From positions 1 to 64,000 of the forward strand of contig CANJZE010000005.1 in NCBI GenBank assembly GCA_947479455.1: a stretch of DNA of 64,000 nucleotides, in the 5' to 3' direction. This document shows, piece by piece, positions 8,603 through 17,669 of this stretch. The stretch's first letter is position 1, and each line of letters opens with the position of its first letter. The position numbers were made by a program, and so were the translations under genes. Source of the stretch: Bacteroidota bacterium (lineage in GTDB: Bacteria; Bacteroidota; Bacteroidia; Chitinophagales; LD1). The notes under the pieces are model-generated. The model saw only the letters and a program-made list of their open reading frames with translations. It made no database searches and was not told the origin of the DNA.

Positions 8603-9727
8603 CTACTTAGTGTTTCGAAATTGCATTAACGCTTCATGAATAAAGCCAGAACCAAAATCAAACATAGTAGCATCAGAATGCAAAATAGAAACCACTTGAT
8701 GTTTTAGAATTTCTTCTTTTATGTTTTCTCTGTTTGATGTATGACCATGCAATGACCAAAAACTTTTGTAGTAGAACCAAAAATCTACTTCTTTAAAAAC
8801 AAAAGGTGCAGGTCCATCACAAATTTCGAAAAAGTAACTATCCCCAATATTTAAGATTGAGAGTTCGTCTTTCCCTTCTTTGTTAGAAGAATAGAAAGGA
8901 AAAGCAAGTGTATCAATATGAAATTCTGAAATTAAATTTACCAAGTCACCTGCGTCATATTCGCGTCCATGTGGTTGAGTTGTCAACTTCATCGAATCCA
9001 TTTTTAATTCAGGTAAATCTTTTCCTGTTTTTGATTCTATATAATGAGCGACAGAATCTATAACAATACTCTCGCCATAAATAGTCCAATGAAATCCTCC
9101 TCTTGGAAATAACCTATAACGTGAAGTGTCCTTCATACCCTGAAACCATGCTCTGAAATCAAGAAAGTTTACTCCGTCATTTTTACAAGCAGCTACATAA
9201 GCAGAGTAATTAGTGCTTGGCTGCATAGGTCTCTTTATTCTATCGGGAAAATACTCATGATAAAAAGATGCTTTCCCAGGTGCAAATACTGCAAACAATA
9301 AAATCCCATGATTGGTGAGTGTATCTTGTAGCTCCTTCAGTTCTTTGGTAATAGAGTCAACTTTTTCATGACCTATAAAATTTGTACCGTAATAGCCATC
9401 AACATGACTGCTTTCAAAAATGTAATTTTCTCTCCCGAAAATGTAATTTTCATCATTTGCTCGATTAAATAAGTAGAATTTTAATTCGTTATACAATCTT
9501 GTAAAGGCTGGATTCAATCCGAATCGTGTCCTTAAAAACTCTCCCTTTTTGTCGGAATAAGAACCATTAAACCAATTTTTAAAATCAAAAGTAATATCCG
9601 GAGGGTATTCGAAATAACCTTTCAACTCCGCGCAGTCAAAGATATGCAGGTTATCTTGTAGCATAGGCCCCCACAACAAAACAAAGAAGGGAACAAGAAG
9701 GAGATTTTTTACTCTGATTTTTTTCAT
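8603..9727 (-). CDS. AlgJ/AlgX-like O-acetyltransferase partner (SGNH/DHHW fold)
   Basis: 374 residues with one N-terminal hydrophobic segment (LLLVPFFVLLWG, 9-20), so a membrane-anchored or exported protein. It has FAVFAPGKASFYHEYFPD (about 144-161), GGFHWTIYGE at about 210 with the His-Trp typical of AlgJ/AlgX/DHHW proteins, and NIGDSYFFE at about 292 with the nucleophile Ser. Together these form the SGNH catalytic set. In alginate and cell-wall systems such proteins move acetyl from the MBOAT partner to a glycan outside the cytoplasm. Its start overlaps the MBOAT stop by one base (TAATG), so the two are translated together. The acceptor polymer is unknown. Confidence 0.82.
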   Translation of the reverse strand: MKKIRVKNLLLVPFFVLLWGPMLQDNLHIFDCAELKGYFEYPPDITFDFKNWFNGSYSDKKGEFLRTRFGLNPAFTRLYNELKFYLFNRANDENYIFGRENYIFESSHVDGYYGTNFIGHEKVDSITKELKELQDTLTNHGILLFAVFAPGKASFYHEYFPDRIKRPMQPSTNYSAYVAACKNDGVNFLDFRAWFQGMKDTSRYRLFPRGGFHWTIYGESIVIDSVAHYIESKTGKDLPELKMDSMKLTTQPHGREYDAGDLVNLISEFHIDTLAFPFYSSNKEGKDELSILNIGDSYFFEICDGPAPFVFKEVDFWFYYKSFWSLHGHTSNRENIKEEILKHQVVSILHSDATMFDFGSGFIHEALMQFRNTK

Positions 9728-11154
9728 TAAAAACGGAAGTAGATAAACGGATTAAATCCTTTTGCTGCCAAAAAACTGATGTTGAGAATTAAAAGCACCA
9801 GTGTAATAAACGCCCATACCGATGCTTCTTTTACAGAATATACTTCTTTGTAAAAACGTGCAGATAAATTTTTGCCAAACGAACTAAGCCCCATAAAACT
9901 AAAGAACGCAGCTAGCACGAAATAGAAAGTTAATTCAGGCGTAAACTCAATTTTAGGAACGCTCATATCAAACACAAATAATCGTTGCAGGAAAGTCCAC
10001 GCATTATCAAAAGTATCTACCCTAAAAAACACCCAGCCAATAACTACAATAAAAAAAGTAAGAATGGCACGAACGGGATTCCAGATTCTTTCATACAACT
10101 TCAGCAAGAACGAACGCTCCATCACTAACCACAAACCATGATACGCTCCCCAAATCACAAAATTCCAGGAAGCACCATGCCATAAACCCGAAGCAAGAAA
10201 TACCAACCACAGGTTAAAATACAATCGCCATTTTGAAGTAACGCGATTGCCGCCTAAAGGAATGTAAAGATAGTTTCGCATCCATGCACCTAACGACATG
10301 TGCCATCTGCGCCAAAAATCGGTAATCGAATTTGCAGTATAGGGATGATTGAAATTTTCATTTATGTTGAAGCCCAACATTTTCAAAATTCCTATTGCCA
10401 TATCGGAGTAACCCGAAAAGTCGAAGTAAATTTGAAATGTGTAACAAAGAATACCGAGCCATGCTGATGAAGTTGGCAGTTGATGCAAATCACTTTGAAA
10501 AATTTTATCGGCAAATGCAGCTACTGAATTTGCAATAATCACTTTCTTACTCAAGCCTAGAATAAAACGATAAAGCCCCGCGAGTTTATTGTCAATTCCA
10601 TCCTTCTCAAATCTGTCGGTGATTTGATCCGCAATGTCGTGATAGCGAACAATGGGTCCCGCAATTAATTTGGGAAACAGAATAATGTAGAGCTGGTAAT
10701 TCCAAAACTTTTTGAGTGGCGCATGAACTCCCCGATAAACATCAACAACATAAGTAAGCGATTCGAAAGTGAAGAACGAAATGCCAATAGGCAATGCAAT
10801 TTTTTCCCAAGCAATATTCTTCTGTCCTGCTATGTGAAGAATCTCATTGATGTTGTCAATAAGAAAGAACGAATACTTGAAATAGAAAAGCAAACCCAAA
10901 TTCATACAGACAGAAACCGTAAGCAACAATTTTTTCTGCCAACTCTTTTGCGAATGATGCATCCACTTTACCAAATGAAAATCTAAAAACGTAGTGCCGA
11001 GAATTACAAAAATGAATAGCGGTGCACCCCAACTGTAAAACAGAATACTACCAAACAGCACTATCAGATTCTTGAACTTTACATCAGCCAAAAAATACAA
11101 CGTGAGAAAAACAGGCAGAAAATACAGGAGAAAAGTAATGCTGCTGAAAACCAT
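9727..11154 (-). CDS. MBOAT family O-acyltransferase, AlgI/DltB-like
   Basis: 475 residues with about ten membrane segments. The MBOAT core is present: PIGISFFTFESLTYVVDVYRG at about 122-142 (first half PIGISFFTF), the WRRWHMSLGAWMRNYLYIPL stretch at about 282-301, and GLWHGASWNFVIWG at about 327-340 with the conserved catalytic His. AlgI-type MBOATs pass acyl groups across the inner membrane to a periplasmic SGNH partner. The next gene, overlapping by one base, is such a partner. Together they form a two-gene O-acetylation cassette without the usual polymer-synthesis genes. Confidence 0.93.
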   Translation of the reverse strand: MVFSSITFLLYFLPVFLTLYFLADVKFKNLIVLFGSILFYSWGAPLFIFVILGTTFLDFHLVKWMHHSQKSWQKKLLLTVSVCMNLGLLFYFKYSFFLIDNINEILHIAGQKNIAWEKIALPIGISFFTFESLTYVVDVYRGVHAPLKKFWNYQLYIILFPKLIAGPIVRYHDIADQITDRFEKDGIDNKLAGLYRFILGLSKKVIIANSVAAFADKIFQSDLHQLPTSSAWLGILCYTFQIYFDFSGYSDMAIGILKMLGFNINENFNHPYTANSITDFWRRWHMSLGAWMRNYLYIPLGGNRVTSKWRLYFNLWLVFLASGLWHGASWNFVIWGAYHGLWLVMERSFLLKLYERIWNPVRAILTFFIVVIGWVFFRVDTFDNAWTFLQRLFVFDMSVPKIEFTPELTFYFVLAAFFSFMGLSSFGKNLSARFYKEVYSVKEASVWAFITLVLLILNISFLAAKGFNPFIYFRF

Positions 11155-11276
11155 TTATTCAGTGGGTCGTTTGTTGTAATTTGTATGAATGACAAGGTTA
11201 CATTTTATTTTTATCGGAACAAATTGCGAAACTGACCGCAACTGTGTTTCTTCATATTTACTTCTACATTCGCTTT

Positions 11277-11747
11277 ATGACACTCGGTATTATTCTCGCC
11301 ATTATTCTTGTTGGATTAGTTTTAGTTTTTCTTGAAATATTTCTCATTCCCGGCACTACACTTTTTGGTATTGTTGGTGGTGTAGCCTTGATTGCAGGTG
11401 TGTTGTTGGTGTATTCTACTTATGGGAGTAAATGGGGAAATATCGCTACTGCTTCAACAATTGTTTTTCTGGCGGTGGCTGTTATTGCAGGTTTCAAAGT
11501 AATTCAGTCGAACAAACTTGCTATGACAGCAGAAATTACCGGCAAGGTAAACGAGTTGGAAAAACATCGCTACAATATTGGCGATAAAGGCATCACTGTT
11601 TCTGAACTTCGACCTAATGGCAAGGGAATGTTTGAAGGAAATAAAATTGATATCTACAGCAATGGTGAATACATTCAACGCGAAACCGAAGTGGAAATTA
11701 GTAGAATTACAAACGATAAAATTTATGTAAAACCAATTAAATCATAA
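11277..11747 (+). CDS. NfeD-like membrane protein
   Basis: 156 residues from the ATG at 11277; an upstream GTG would add 11 residues with no sign of conservation. Two or three membrane segments (GIILAIILVGLVLVFLEI, GIVGGVALIAGVLLV and IVFLAVAVIAGF) are followed by a C-terminal OB-fold with the NfeD pattern GDKGITVSELRPNGKGMFEG and IDIYSNGEYI. This is the short form lacking the ClpP-like protease domain. NfeD proteins typically pair with flotillin-like proteins, and floA starts 3 bp downstream, so the two form an operon at membrane microdomains. Confidence 0.9.
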   Translation: MTLGIILAIILVGLVLVFLEIFLIPGTTLFGIVGGVALIAGVLLVYSTYGSKWGNIATASTIVFLAVAVIAGFKVIQSNKLAMTAEITGKVNELEKHRYNIGDKGITVSELRPNGKGMFEGNKIDIYSNGEYIQRETEVEISRITNDKIYVKPIKS

Positions 11748-11750
11748 ACC

Positions 11751-12722
11751 ATGGCAGAATTACCCGTATTTGTTTTAGCAGGAATAATCGTATTTGTTAT
11801 TCTCATTCTTTTTTGGCTACTACCGATTCCTCTCTGGCTCTCAGCTAAGTTTGCCAACGTGCATGTAAGTTTAATGCAACTGGTGTTTATGCGTTTTCGC
11901 AGAGTGCCACCTTCTGTTATTGTGAATGCGTTGGTTACTGCAACTAAAGCCGGCATTCCAGTTCAACGCGATTTACTGGAAGCGCATTATTTGGCAGGTG
12001 GAAACATCAGTAAAGTTATTCGTGCACTCATCAGTGCCGACAAAGCAAATATTGAACTTGATTTCAGAGCTGCCACAGCTATTGACTTAGCGGGTCGCGA
12101 TGTGTTTGAAGCCGTACAGCTTTCGGTAAACCCGAAAGTAATTGAGTGCCCTGCGGTAACTGCTGTGGCTAAAGACGGTATTCAGTTAATTACTAAAGCG
12201 CGTGTTACCGTTCGCGCAAACATTAAACAGTTGGTTGGTGGAGCAGGAGAGGAGACAATTTTGGCTCGTGTGGGTGAAGGTATTGTTACTTCGATTGGTT
12301 CTGCAGCTTCGCATAAATCGGTCATGGAAAATCCTGATACCATTTCAAAAGTTGTACTTGCAAAAGGATTGGATTCGGGAACTGCATTTGAAATTCTTTC
12401 TATTGACATTGCCGATATTGACATTGGAAAAAACATTGGAGCCAGTTTGCAAATGGATCAGGCAAATGCCGATAAAAATATTGCACAGGCACGAGCAGAA
12501 GAGCGCAGAGCTATGGCTATTGCACTAGAGCAAGAAATGAAAGCCAAAGCACAAGAAGCCCGTGCTAAAGTAATTGAAGCCGAAGCGCAAATTCCTATTG
12601 CTATTGCCGAAGCATTTAAAAACGGGCAACTGGGCATTATGGATTACTACAAAATGCAAAATATTCAGGCCGATACTTCCATGCGCGAAAATATTGCGAA
12701 GAATCCGGGAGAGAAAAAATAA
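11751..12722 (+). CDS. floA: Flotillin-like protein FloA
   Basis: 323 residues, close to the usual FloA length. An N-terminal hydrophobic hairpin ([19 protein letters not shown], about 5-23) anchors it. An SPFH-like domain follows, with [19 protein letters not shown] (about 149-167), [16 protein letters not shown], and the stretch [19 protein letters not shown] at about 220-238. The C-terminus is an Ala/Glu-rich coiled coil ([20 protein letters not shown]). FloA oligomers organise membrane domains and affect secretion and fluidity in bacteria where they have been studied. It is preceded at 3 bp by NfeD, as in many genomes. Confidence 0.95.
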   Translation: MAELPVFVLAGIIVFVILILFWLLPIPLWLSAKFANVHVSLMQLVFMRFRRVPPSVIVNALVTATKAGIPVQRDLLEAHYLAGGNISKVIRALISADKANIELDFRAATAIDLAGRDVFEAVQLSVNPKVIECPAVTAVAKDGIQLITKARVTVRANIKQLVGGAGEETILARVGEGIVTSIGSAASHKSVMENPDTISKVVLAKGLDSGTAFEILSIDIADIDIGKNIGASLQMDQANADKNIAQARAEERRAMAIALEQEMKAKAQEARAKVIEAEAQIPIAIAEAFKNGQLGIMDYYKMQNIQADTSMRENIAKNPGEKK

Positions 12723-12748
12723 TTGAAGATTGGAAATTGAATATTGAA
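12721..12748. repeat. Heptamer array, four units (NATTGAA)
   Basis: AATTGAA, GATTGGA, AATTGAA and TATTGAA start at the last bases of the floA stop codon and run straight into a terminator stem. Period is exactly 7 bp. Confidence 0.75.
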
Positions 12749-12778
12749 AAAATGCAGAGAACGTTTCTCTGCATTTTT
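12748..12778 (+). terminator. Intrinsic terminator after floA
   Basis: A perfect 13-bp inverted repeat: AAAAATGCAGAGA, loop ACGTT, TCTCTGCATTTTT. It ends in five T. It separates the nfeD-floA operon from the next gene, which supports the ATG at 12815 rather than upstream start codons for that gene. Confidence 0.85.
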
Positions 12779-12813
12779 CAAAATACTCAATACAAACTAC
12801 TCCATACTATTCT
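12779..12813. repeat. Heptamer array touching a start codon (CTCAATA-like)
   Basis: CAAAATA, CTCAATA, CAAACTA, CTCCATA and CTATTCT follow with exact 7-bp period. One base separates the last unit from the ATG at 12815. Confidence 0.7.
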
Positions 12814-12814
12814 C

Positions 12815-14857
12815 ATGAAACAGAAATCGAAAGAAAAACCTAAAGCTATACCCGCACAAAAAATTAAAACCAATTCGTGGTTTCAAAAGAATAAACTACT
12901 GGTTGGCTTATTGGTTATTGTAACGCTTGTTTTTGCCAACTCAATTCCCAATAAGTATGCATTGGATGATGAGTTTTTTACTACCAACAAAAACAAGTTG
13001 GTAGAGAGGGGAATAAAAGCTATTCCTAAAATTTTCACCAGTCGCACATTCACTACCAATGATGGTGAAGGTTATGAATATCGTCCTATCGTTGCTGTTT
13101 CCTTTGCCATTGAGCATCAAATTTTTGGTGCTAACCCGCATGTGAGTCACGCTATTAGTCTTTTGCTTTATCTTTTAATTGCAGTTCTGTTGTATCGGCT
13201 TTTGCAAAAATGGCTTGGCGGGGAAAACGAATGGCTAATCTTCTTCATTGCACTTCTGTTTTTAATTCATCCGTTGCGCACCGAGGTTGTGGACAATATT
13301 AAATCGCGCGATGAATTGTTGAGCATTTTAGGTTCACTGTCCTGTGTTTGGTTTGCGTTTCGTTTTTTTGAAACAGGTAAATGGTATTATGCGCTTATTT
13401 ATCCGATTTGTTTTCTATTGGGCGTTCTGTCGAAACATTCATCAGTAACCTACTTGGTTTTGGTGCCGCTTACACTCTATTTTTTCACTAAAGTCGATTA
13501 CAAAAAAATACTTCTGTCTGCTGTGCCGCTTCTGGCTGTTGTTGTTTTGGTTTCAGTTTTGCAACGTGCTACATTACCTCATGCAACTCGGCACATGCTC
13601 CTGCTCGAGAATCCTTTGGTTGGTATGAAAATGACATTGATCGAACGCACGGCCACGGCTTCGTATGTAATGGGAAGGTATTTGTGGTTACATATCGTTC
13701 CGCATCCTCTGGTTTACTATTATGGTTTTAAGTTTGTGCCTATCGTAAATTGGGCATCTGTTTTACCTATCGCTTCGCTGCTCATTCACCTGGCGCTATT
13801 CGCATATGCGCTTCTTAATTTTAAAAAGAAGGACCCCATTGCATTTGGTATTCTTTTCTACTTAATCAATATGGCTGCCTTTTCTAACCTGCTTAAACCC
13901 GCTCCGGGTTTAATGGCAGAACGCTTTACTTTTTCTGCTTCTATTGGTTTTGTCCTGGCGTTTTGCTTTTTGGTGTTTCGTTACTTTAAAATAGAACCTT
14001 CTGCATTTTCATGGAACAGCGATTCTAAAAAAGCGGGTTATGTGTTCAGCGGTGTAGCTTTTTTATTTGCATGTATCAGCATTTCGCGCAATGCAGATTG
14101 GAAAGATAAACTCACCCTTTACCAGCACGACATGCAATATCTTTCTGAATCTTCTAAAGGAAACATGATGTATGCCAATGCCACACTTACGTTGTTTCAT
14201 GAAAACACGAATCGCGCAGTTCAGTTTTCACAAGGCGGAAATACGATGCGCGATAGCGTTCGCTATTATGCGGGGGAAGCAAAAAGGAATTTAATGTTAG
14301 CGCAGGAACATTTTCGCGCGGCCACAGAAATTACACCCACTTATTCTATTGCCTTGATAAACCTGGGCTCAACTTATTACTTCCAAAACAAATTTGCCGA
14401 AGCACTGCATTACTCCCAGGAAGGTTTAAAATTAGATCCCGATTCAAAAGAAGGAGTATATAATTCAGCCATGGCATATAACAGTTTAGGCAAAAAAGAT
14501 TCTGCTGAAATGTTTTTTAAACGAGTGCTCGAAATAAATGCTGATGATGTGAATGCACACGACCAATTAGGAAAATGCACATTGGCAAAAGGGGATACAG
14601 CCACTGCTACTAAATACTATATGGATTGCATAAAGCTCAACCCAAAGGTGGAAAATGCCTATGTAAATGCCGCCCAATTTTTTTTAAGAATCAGAAACCA
14701 ACAAGGTGCGTTGCAGTACACCGAAATGGCCGCACAAATAAATCCACGCAATATCACGCGCATGAAAAACCTGGCTATCTATTATCAGCAACAAGGCAAT
14801 ACCCAAAAAGCGAATTACTATTTTCAGAAAATGAACGAAGCAGAGATGCGAAAATAG
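12815..14857 (+). CDS. TMTC-like GT-C membrane protein with TPR tail
   Basis: 680 residues. After a basic N-terminus there are about ten membrane segments up to about residue 430, then a C-terminal half made of TPR repeats (SIALINLGSTYYFQNKFAEA, GVYNSAMAYNSLGKKDSA, and further repeats). Before the second membrane segment are ALDDEFF and YEYRPIVAVSFAIEHQIFG, and a loop holds FLIHPLRTEVVDNIKSRDEL. These match the acidic, YRP and HPxxxE-R signatures of TMTC/GT-C protein O-mannosyltransferases. Such enzymes use a lipid-linked sugar on the outer face of the membrane. The acceptor is unknown; exported proteins are a reasonable guess. The gene at 45237 has the same layout. Confidence 0.8.
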   Translation: MKQKSKEKPKAIPAQKIKTNSWFQKNKLLVGLLVIVTLVFANSIPNKYALDDEFFTTNKNKLVERGIKAIPKIFTSRTFTTNDGEGYEYRPIVAVSFAIEHQIFGANPHVSHAISLLLYLLIAVLLYRLLQKWLGGENEWLIFFIALLFLIHPLRTEVVDNIKSRDELLSILGSLSCVWFAFRFFETGKWYYALIYPICFLLGVLSKHSSVTYLVLVPLTLYFFTKVDYKKILLSAVPLLAVVVLVSVLQRATLPHATRHMLLLENPLVGMKMTLIERTATASYVMGRYLWLHIVPHPLVYYYGFKFVPIVNWASVLPIASLLIHLALFAYALLNFKKKDPIAFGILFYLINMAAFSNLLKPAPGLMAERFTFSASIGFVLAFCFLVFRYFKIEPSAFSWNSDSKKAGYVFSGVAFLFACISISRNADWKDKLTLYQHDMQYLSESSKGNMMYANATLTLFHENTNRAVQFSQGGNTMRDSVRYYAGEAKRNLMLAQEHFRAATEITPTYSIALINLGSTYYFQNKFAEALHYSQEGLKLDPDSKEGVYNSAMAYNSLGKKDSAEMFFKRVLEINADDVNAHDQLGKCTLAKGDTATATKYYMDCIKLNPKVENAYVNAAQFFLRIRNQQGALQYTEMAAQINPRNITRMKNLAIYYQQQGNTQKANYYFQKMNEAEMRK

Positions 14858-15200
14858 TTTCAGCATTCAATCTAGTTGAAGATTACATTAGTTAAATCAA
14901 ATAGCTACACATTCAGGGTGGCGCTGTACGACACAAGTCCTGTTTTTTCAAATCTTATTGCTTTGATTGTTTCCATTCTAGGATGCGCTTATCGTTTGTT
15001 TTTTCTCGGCTCCTTAAGAAGCCGATGGTAACTAAAGGCAGTATTTTTTGTGACGTGTTGCATGGTCTCTTTCCTAACTGCGGAACGAGTTGAACAAAAG
15101 TGGGTCTATTATTCCGGTAATTGAATTGCTGTATTGTTGGGTGGTTAACACAGTAATGCAATTTACATCCGTTAAAACTGAAAAGGGAAGTTGAGAACCG
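14858..15200. other. Intergenic region, 343 bp, no gene seen
   Basis: Lies between two convergent genes. I see no ORF with a credible start or family match, no RNA gene fold, and no tandem array. A short inverted repeat TCGGCT/AGCCGA around 15006-15025 has no T-run, so I do not call it a terminator. Confidence 0.5.
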
Positions 15201-16310
15201 TTACATACTTTGTTCTAAACAGGCATTCAAATTATTCAATCCTGTTTTTAATTCTTCGAACACAGGATAACCGAAACCAATGCGCATGTAAATTTTGTTT
15301 TGTTCAAACCAATGACCGGGACCAACGATGGTCGAATATTGCGAATATAGTTTTTCGTAAAACATCTCTGTATCCATTTTATACTGCGCTTTCAATCGCG
15401 CAAAACAAACAACACCTGCTGTTGGCTCTACCCATTCTAAATATTTCTGTTGTGCAAACCATTGTTTGAAGTACGCAAAGTTGTTTCGTATGTGTTCATG
15501 ATTCTTTTCAAGAATTGTTTTTTTGTTATGCAGAAGATGAAAAGCAATTTCTTCATCCACCACCGAATTGCATAAACAGATTTGTTCTTTTACAGCTAAA
15601 AAATCGTGCATCAGTTTTTTATCGCGGCAAATCAACCAGCCGATACGAATGCCCGGAGCGCCAAACGATTTTGAAACCGAAGAAACAGAAATCACATTCG
15701 GTGAACGTTCTGCCACATAAGGTTTCAACGGTGTTTGGAAATTTAAATCGCGATAAGTTTCATCAACCAGCAAGCGGCAATTATTTTCTTCTGCCAGTTG
15801 AACTAGTTGCTGAATTATATTTTCATCAAACACTTTACCGGTAGGATTATGCGGATTGGTAATGCTAATGAGTTTTGTATTCGGCTGAATAGCTTTGCGA
15901 ATTTTATTTACATCCAAAGCAAACTCTTCTTCAAACTTTAAATCAATTATGCTTATAGCGCAATTGATTGCGCGTGGAGTTTCGAGATTGATTCCGTAAT
16001 TAGGACGAATAACTACTAAGTGGTCAGCGGGATTGAGTAAAGTAGTAGCCGCAATAAACAAAGCAGTTGCGGCACCCGAAGTTACGAGCACATCATCGGC
16101 AGAAAGAATTTTGCTTTTTTCTTTGATGGTTTCGCGCAGTTTAGGAATGCCTTTGTGCTCACCATAAAACAAAACCAAATTACTAAGGTCAATATTCAAA
16201 TCGCTGAGCCGAATATCACGCACTGAACTTTCAGCCAGATTGTATTGGATAGTGCTGTAGCCCATTTCTTCGGGCGATTCAATTTCAATGGGCATTCTTA
16301 CGTACTTCAT
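15201..16310 (-). CDS. PLP-dependent aminotransferase, fold type I (class I/II)
   Basis: 369 residues. It has the class I/II aminotransferase order: TSGAATALFIA (cofactor phosphate, about 78-88), RPNYGI with the stacking aromatic, ITNPHNPTGK (about 150-159), LVDETYRD with the Asp and Tyr, and VSSVSKSFGAPGIRIGW (about 208-224) with the Schiff-base Lys. The C-terminal Arg region is YMRIGFG. The amino-acid substrate cannot be read. It starts 9 bp after the GH1 gene on the same strand, so they form an operon. An ordinary aspartate- or aromatic-type role is possible, as is a place in a specialised pathway with the GH1 enzyme. Confidence 0.88.
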   Translation of the reverse strand: MKYVRMPIEIESPEEMGYSTIQYNLAESSVRDIRLSDLNIDLSNLVLFYGEHKGIPKLRETIKEKSKILSADDVLVTSGAATALFIAATTLLNPADHLVVIRPNYGINLETPRAINCAISIIDLKFEEEFALDVNKIRKAIQPNTKLISITNPHNPTGKVFDENIIQQLVQLAEENNCRLLVDETYRDLNFQTPLKPYVAERSPNVISVSSVSKSFGAPGIRIGWLICRDKKLMHDFLAVKEQICLCNSVVDEEIAFHLLHNKKTILEKNHEHIRNNFAYFKQWFAQQKYLEWVEPTAGVVCFARLKAQYKMDTEMFYEKLYSQYSTIVGPGHWFEQNKIYMRIGFGYPVFEELKTGLNNLNACLEQSM

Positions 16311-16319
16311 ATTTCAGTT

Positions 16320-17501
16320 TTATATTTCAATCTCCTTTTCATACGCCAGCTTTCTAAACACATCGGCACTTGGTCGCTTGGTTCGGTTCTTGGTTTCAAT
16401 ATTGGTTTCGTATAAACCAAAGCGAAAAGTAGGTCCAAGGTTCCATTCAAAATTATCGAAAGTGCTCCACCAAAAATAAGCGCGTATATCAATAGCTTTA
16501 TCTACACAATGGTGCACCACGTTTATGTAATCTTTCATGGCACTTACGCGCACTTTATCATCGGTGGTGCAAATTCCATTTTCGGTAATCATAATTGGCA
16601 AATGAAATTTGTTCCAGTAGCGTTCAATTACTTCGCCTAACCCTTGCGGATAATATTCCCACATATCGTCATGTGCTTTGCCATACTTCGCAAACTTTTC
16701 AGGCGTATCCATGTAATTAATAGGCAACGGGTCGTGCGACATTTTGCAGTAGTAACTCAAACCAAAGAAATCGAGTTTCTTCTCAAATGGTTTCAACGCG
16801 CGCTTCATAAACCACCAATCAGAAATTTTTGCAGGAAGAATGCCCAGCACATTTTCGTAAGCAAAAATAACGGTGTTGTGACTAATGCCCACAGGCTGCG
16901 TTGGAAACTTTGTATGGATATAATCATACACTTCTTCATGCGCTAAACCCAAATGGTCAATTACTTTAAGTGCTTTAAAAAGATTGGTTTTAAACGGAGG
17001 AAACTCGCCCATTAAATATGCACCGCTCACATATACATTGGGTTCGTTGAAAGTGTTCCACCAGGTTACGTACTCTCCAAACTCATCTACTACTTTCCTA
17101 CTAAAGTCAACCCACATGGTAATGTTTTCTTTTTTCTCCCAGTTACCTTTTGCCGCAAACCAAAGCGGGTTTGTAAAATGATGCAGCACCATCATAATCT
17201 TTACACCTCTTCCTTTCAAATCATCAAGGAAACTTCTGTATTCAGCAACAGTTTCCTGATTCAGCGCACCAAACGGTTCGCGCTGCAATTTGCTCCACAT
17301 TAAACTCATGCGATACGATGGCGCGCAGTACGAAATTATTTCGGCATCTTCTCTAAAGCGTTTTTCATGGTCGCAGGTGCGGTCAAACACATGGCCGTCT
17401 TTTGATTTTACACCCAGCCATTCATGCTCAAATGTTGTTTCAATTTGATAAGCGGCAGTAGATGTGCCGAAGGTAAATTCATTGGGGAAAGTGAGTTTCA
17501 T
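16320..17501 (-). CDS. Glycoside hydrolase family 1 protein
   Basis: 393 residues, shorter than the usual 440-480 of GH1. It begins with FPNEFTFGTSTAAYQIE (4-20), the family's first beta-strand. NTFNEPNVYVSGAY at about 158 contains the acid/base Glu, and IMITENGICT at about 306 contains the nucleophile Glu, so both catalytic residues are present. No signal peptide is seen, so it is cytoplasmic. GH1 enzymes hydrolyse beta-glucosides, beta-galactosides or lipid-linked sugars, and a few act as transglycosidases. It leads a two-gene operon with an aminotransferase. A nine-unit heptamer array abuts its start codon. Confidence 0.9.
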   Translation of the reverse strand: MKLTFPNEFTFGTSTAAYQIETTFEHEWLGVKSKDGHVFDRTCDHEKRFREDAEIISYCAPSYRMSLMWSKLQREPFGALNQETVAEYRSFLDDLKGRGVKIMMVLHHFTNPLWFAAKGNWEKKENITMWVDFSRKVVDEFGEYVTWWNTFNEPNVYVSGAYLMGEFPPFKTNLFKALKVIDHLGLAHEEVYDYIHTKFPTQPVGISHNTVIFAYENVLGILPAKISDWWFMKRALKPFEKKLDFFGLSYYCKMSHDPLPINYMDTPEKFAKYGKAHDDMWEYYPQGLGEVIERYWNKFHLPIMITENGICTTDDKVRVSAMKDYINVVHHCVDKAIDIRAYFWWSTFDNFEWNLGPTFRFGLYETNIETKNRTKRPSADVFRKLAYEKEIEI

Positions 17502-17502
17502 A

Positions 17503-17565
17503 AATTTAGATTTTAGACGATTGACGATTGACGATTAGCGATTGCAGATTAACGATTTTAGATGA
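17503..17565. repeat. Heptamer array, nine units (ACGATTG)
   Basis: Units run AATTTAG, ATTTTAG, ACGATTG, ACGATTG, ACGATTA, GCGATTG, CAGATTA, ACGATTT, TAGATGA with exact 7-bp period. It begins one base from the GH1 start codon and ends about 105 bp before the divergent M43 protease gene. This is one of the longest and clearest arrays in the window. Confidence 0.88.
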
Positions 17566-17669
17566 ACGAAGTAAACAGCAAATTGAATTTTCGCAACACG
17601 ATTTAGGAATATCCTGTTTACAACATTTTCATTCCACAATTACCCCATTTCTATTTATGTTCACGCCCC

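Noticed and set aside
8592-8606. Hairpin GTAGAA/TTCTAC at the aroK stop as terminator
   Set aside because: Only six pairs with a three-base loop and no T-run; too weak to call.
12737-12814. A longer N-terminus (TTG at 12737) for the TMTC-like protein
   Set aside because: It would translate through a perfect terminator hairpin and a heptamer array; the ATG at 12815 leads directly into the basic N-terminus and first membrane segment.
17503-17565. Possible CRISPR-like array
   Set aside because: Units are 7 bp with no spacers, and no cas genes are present.
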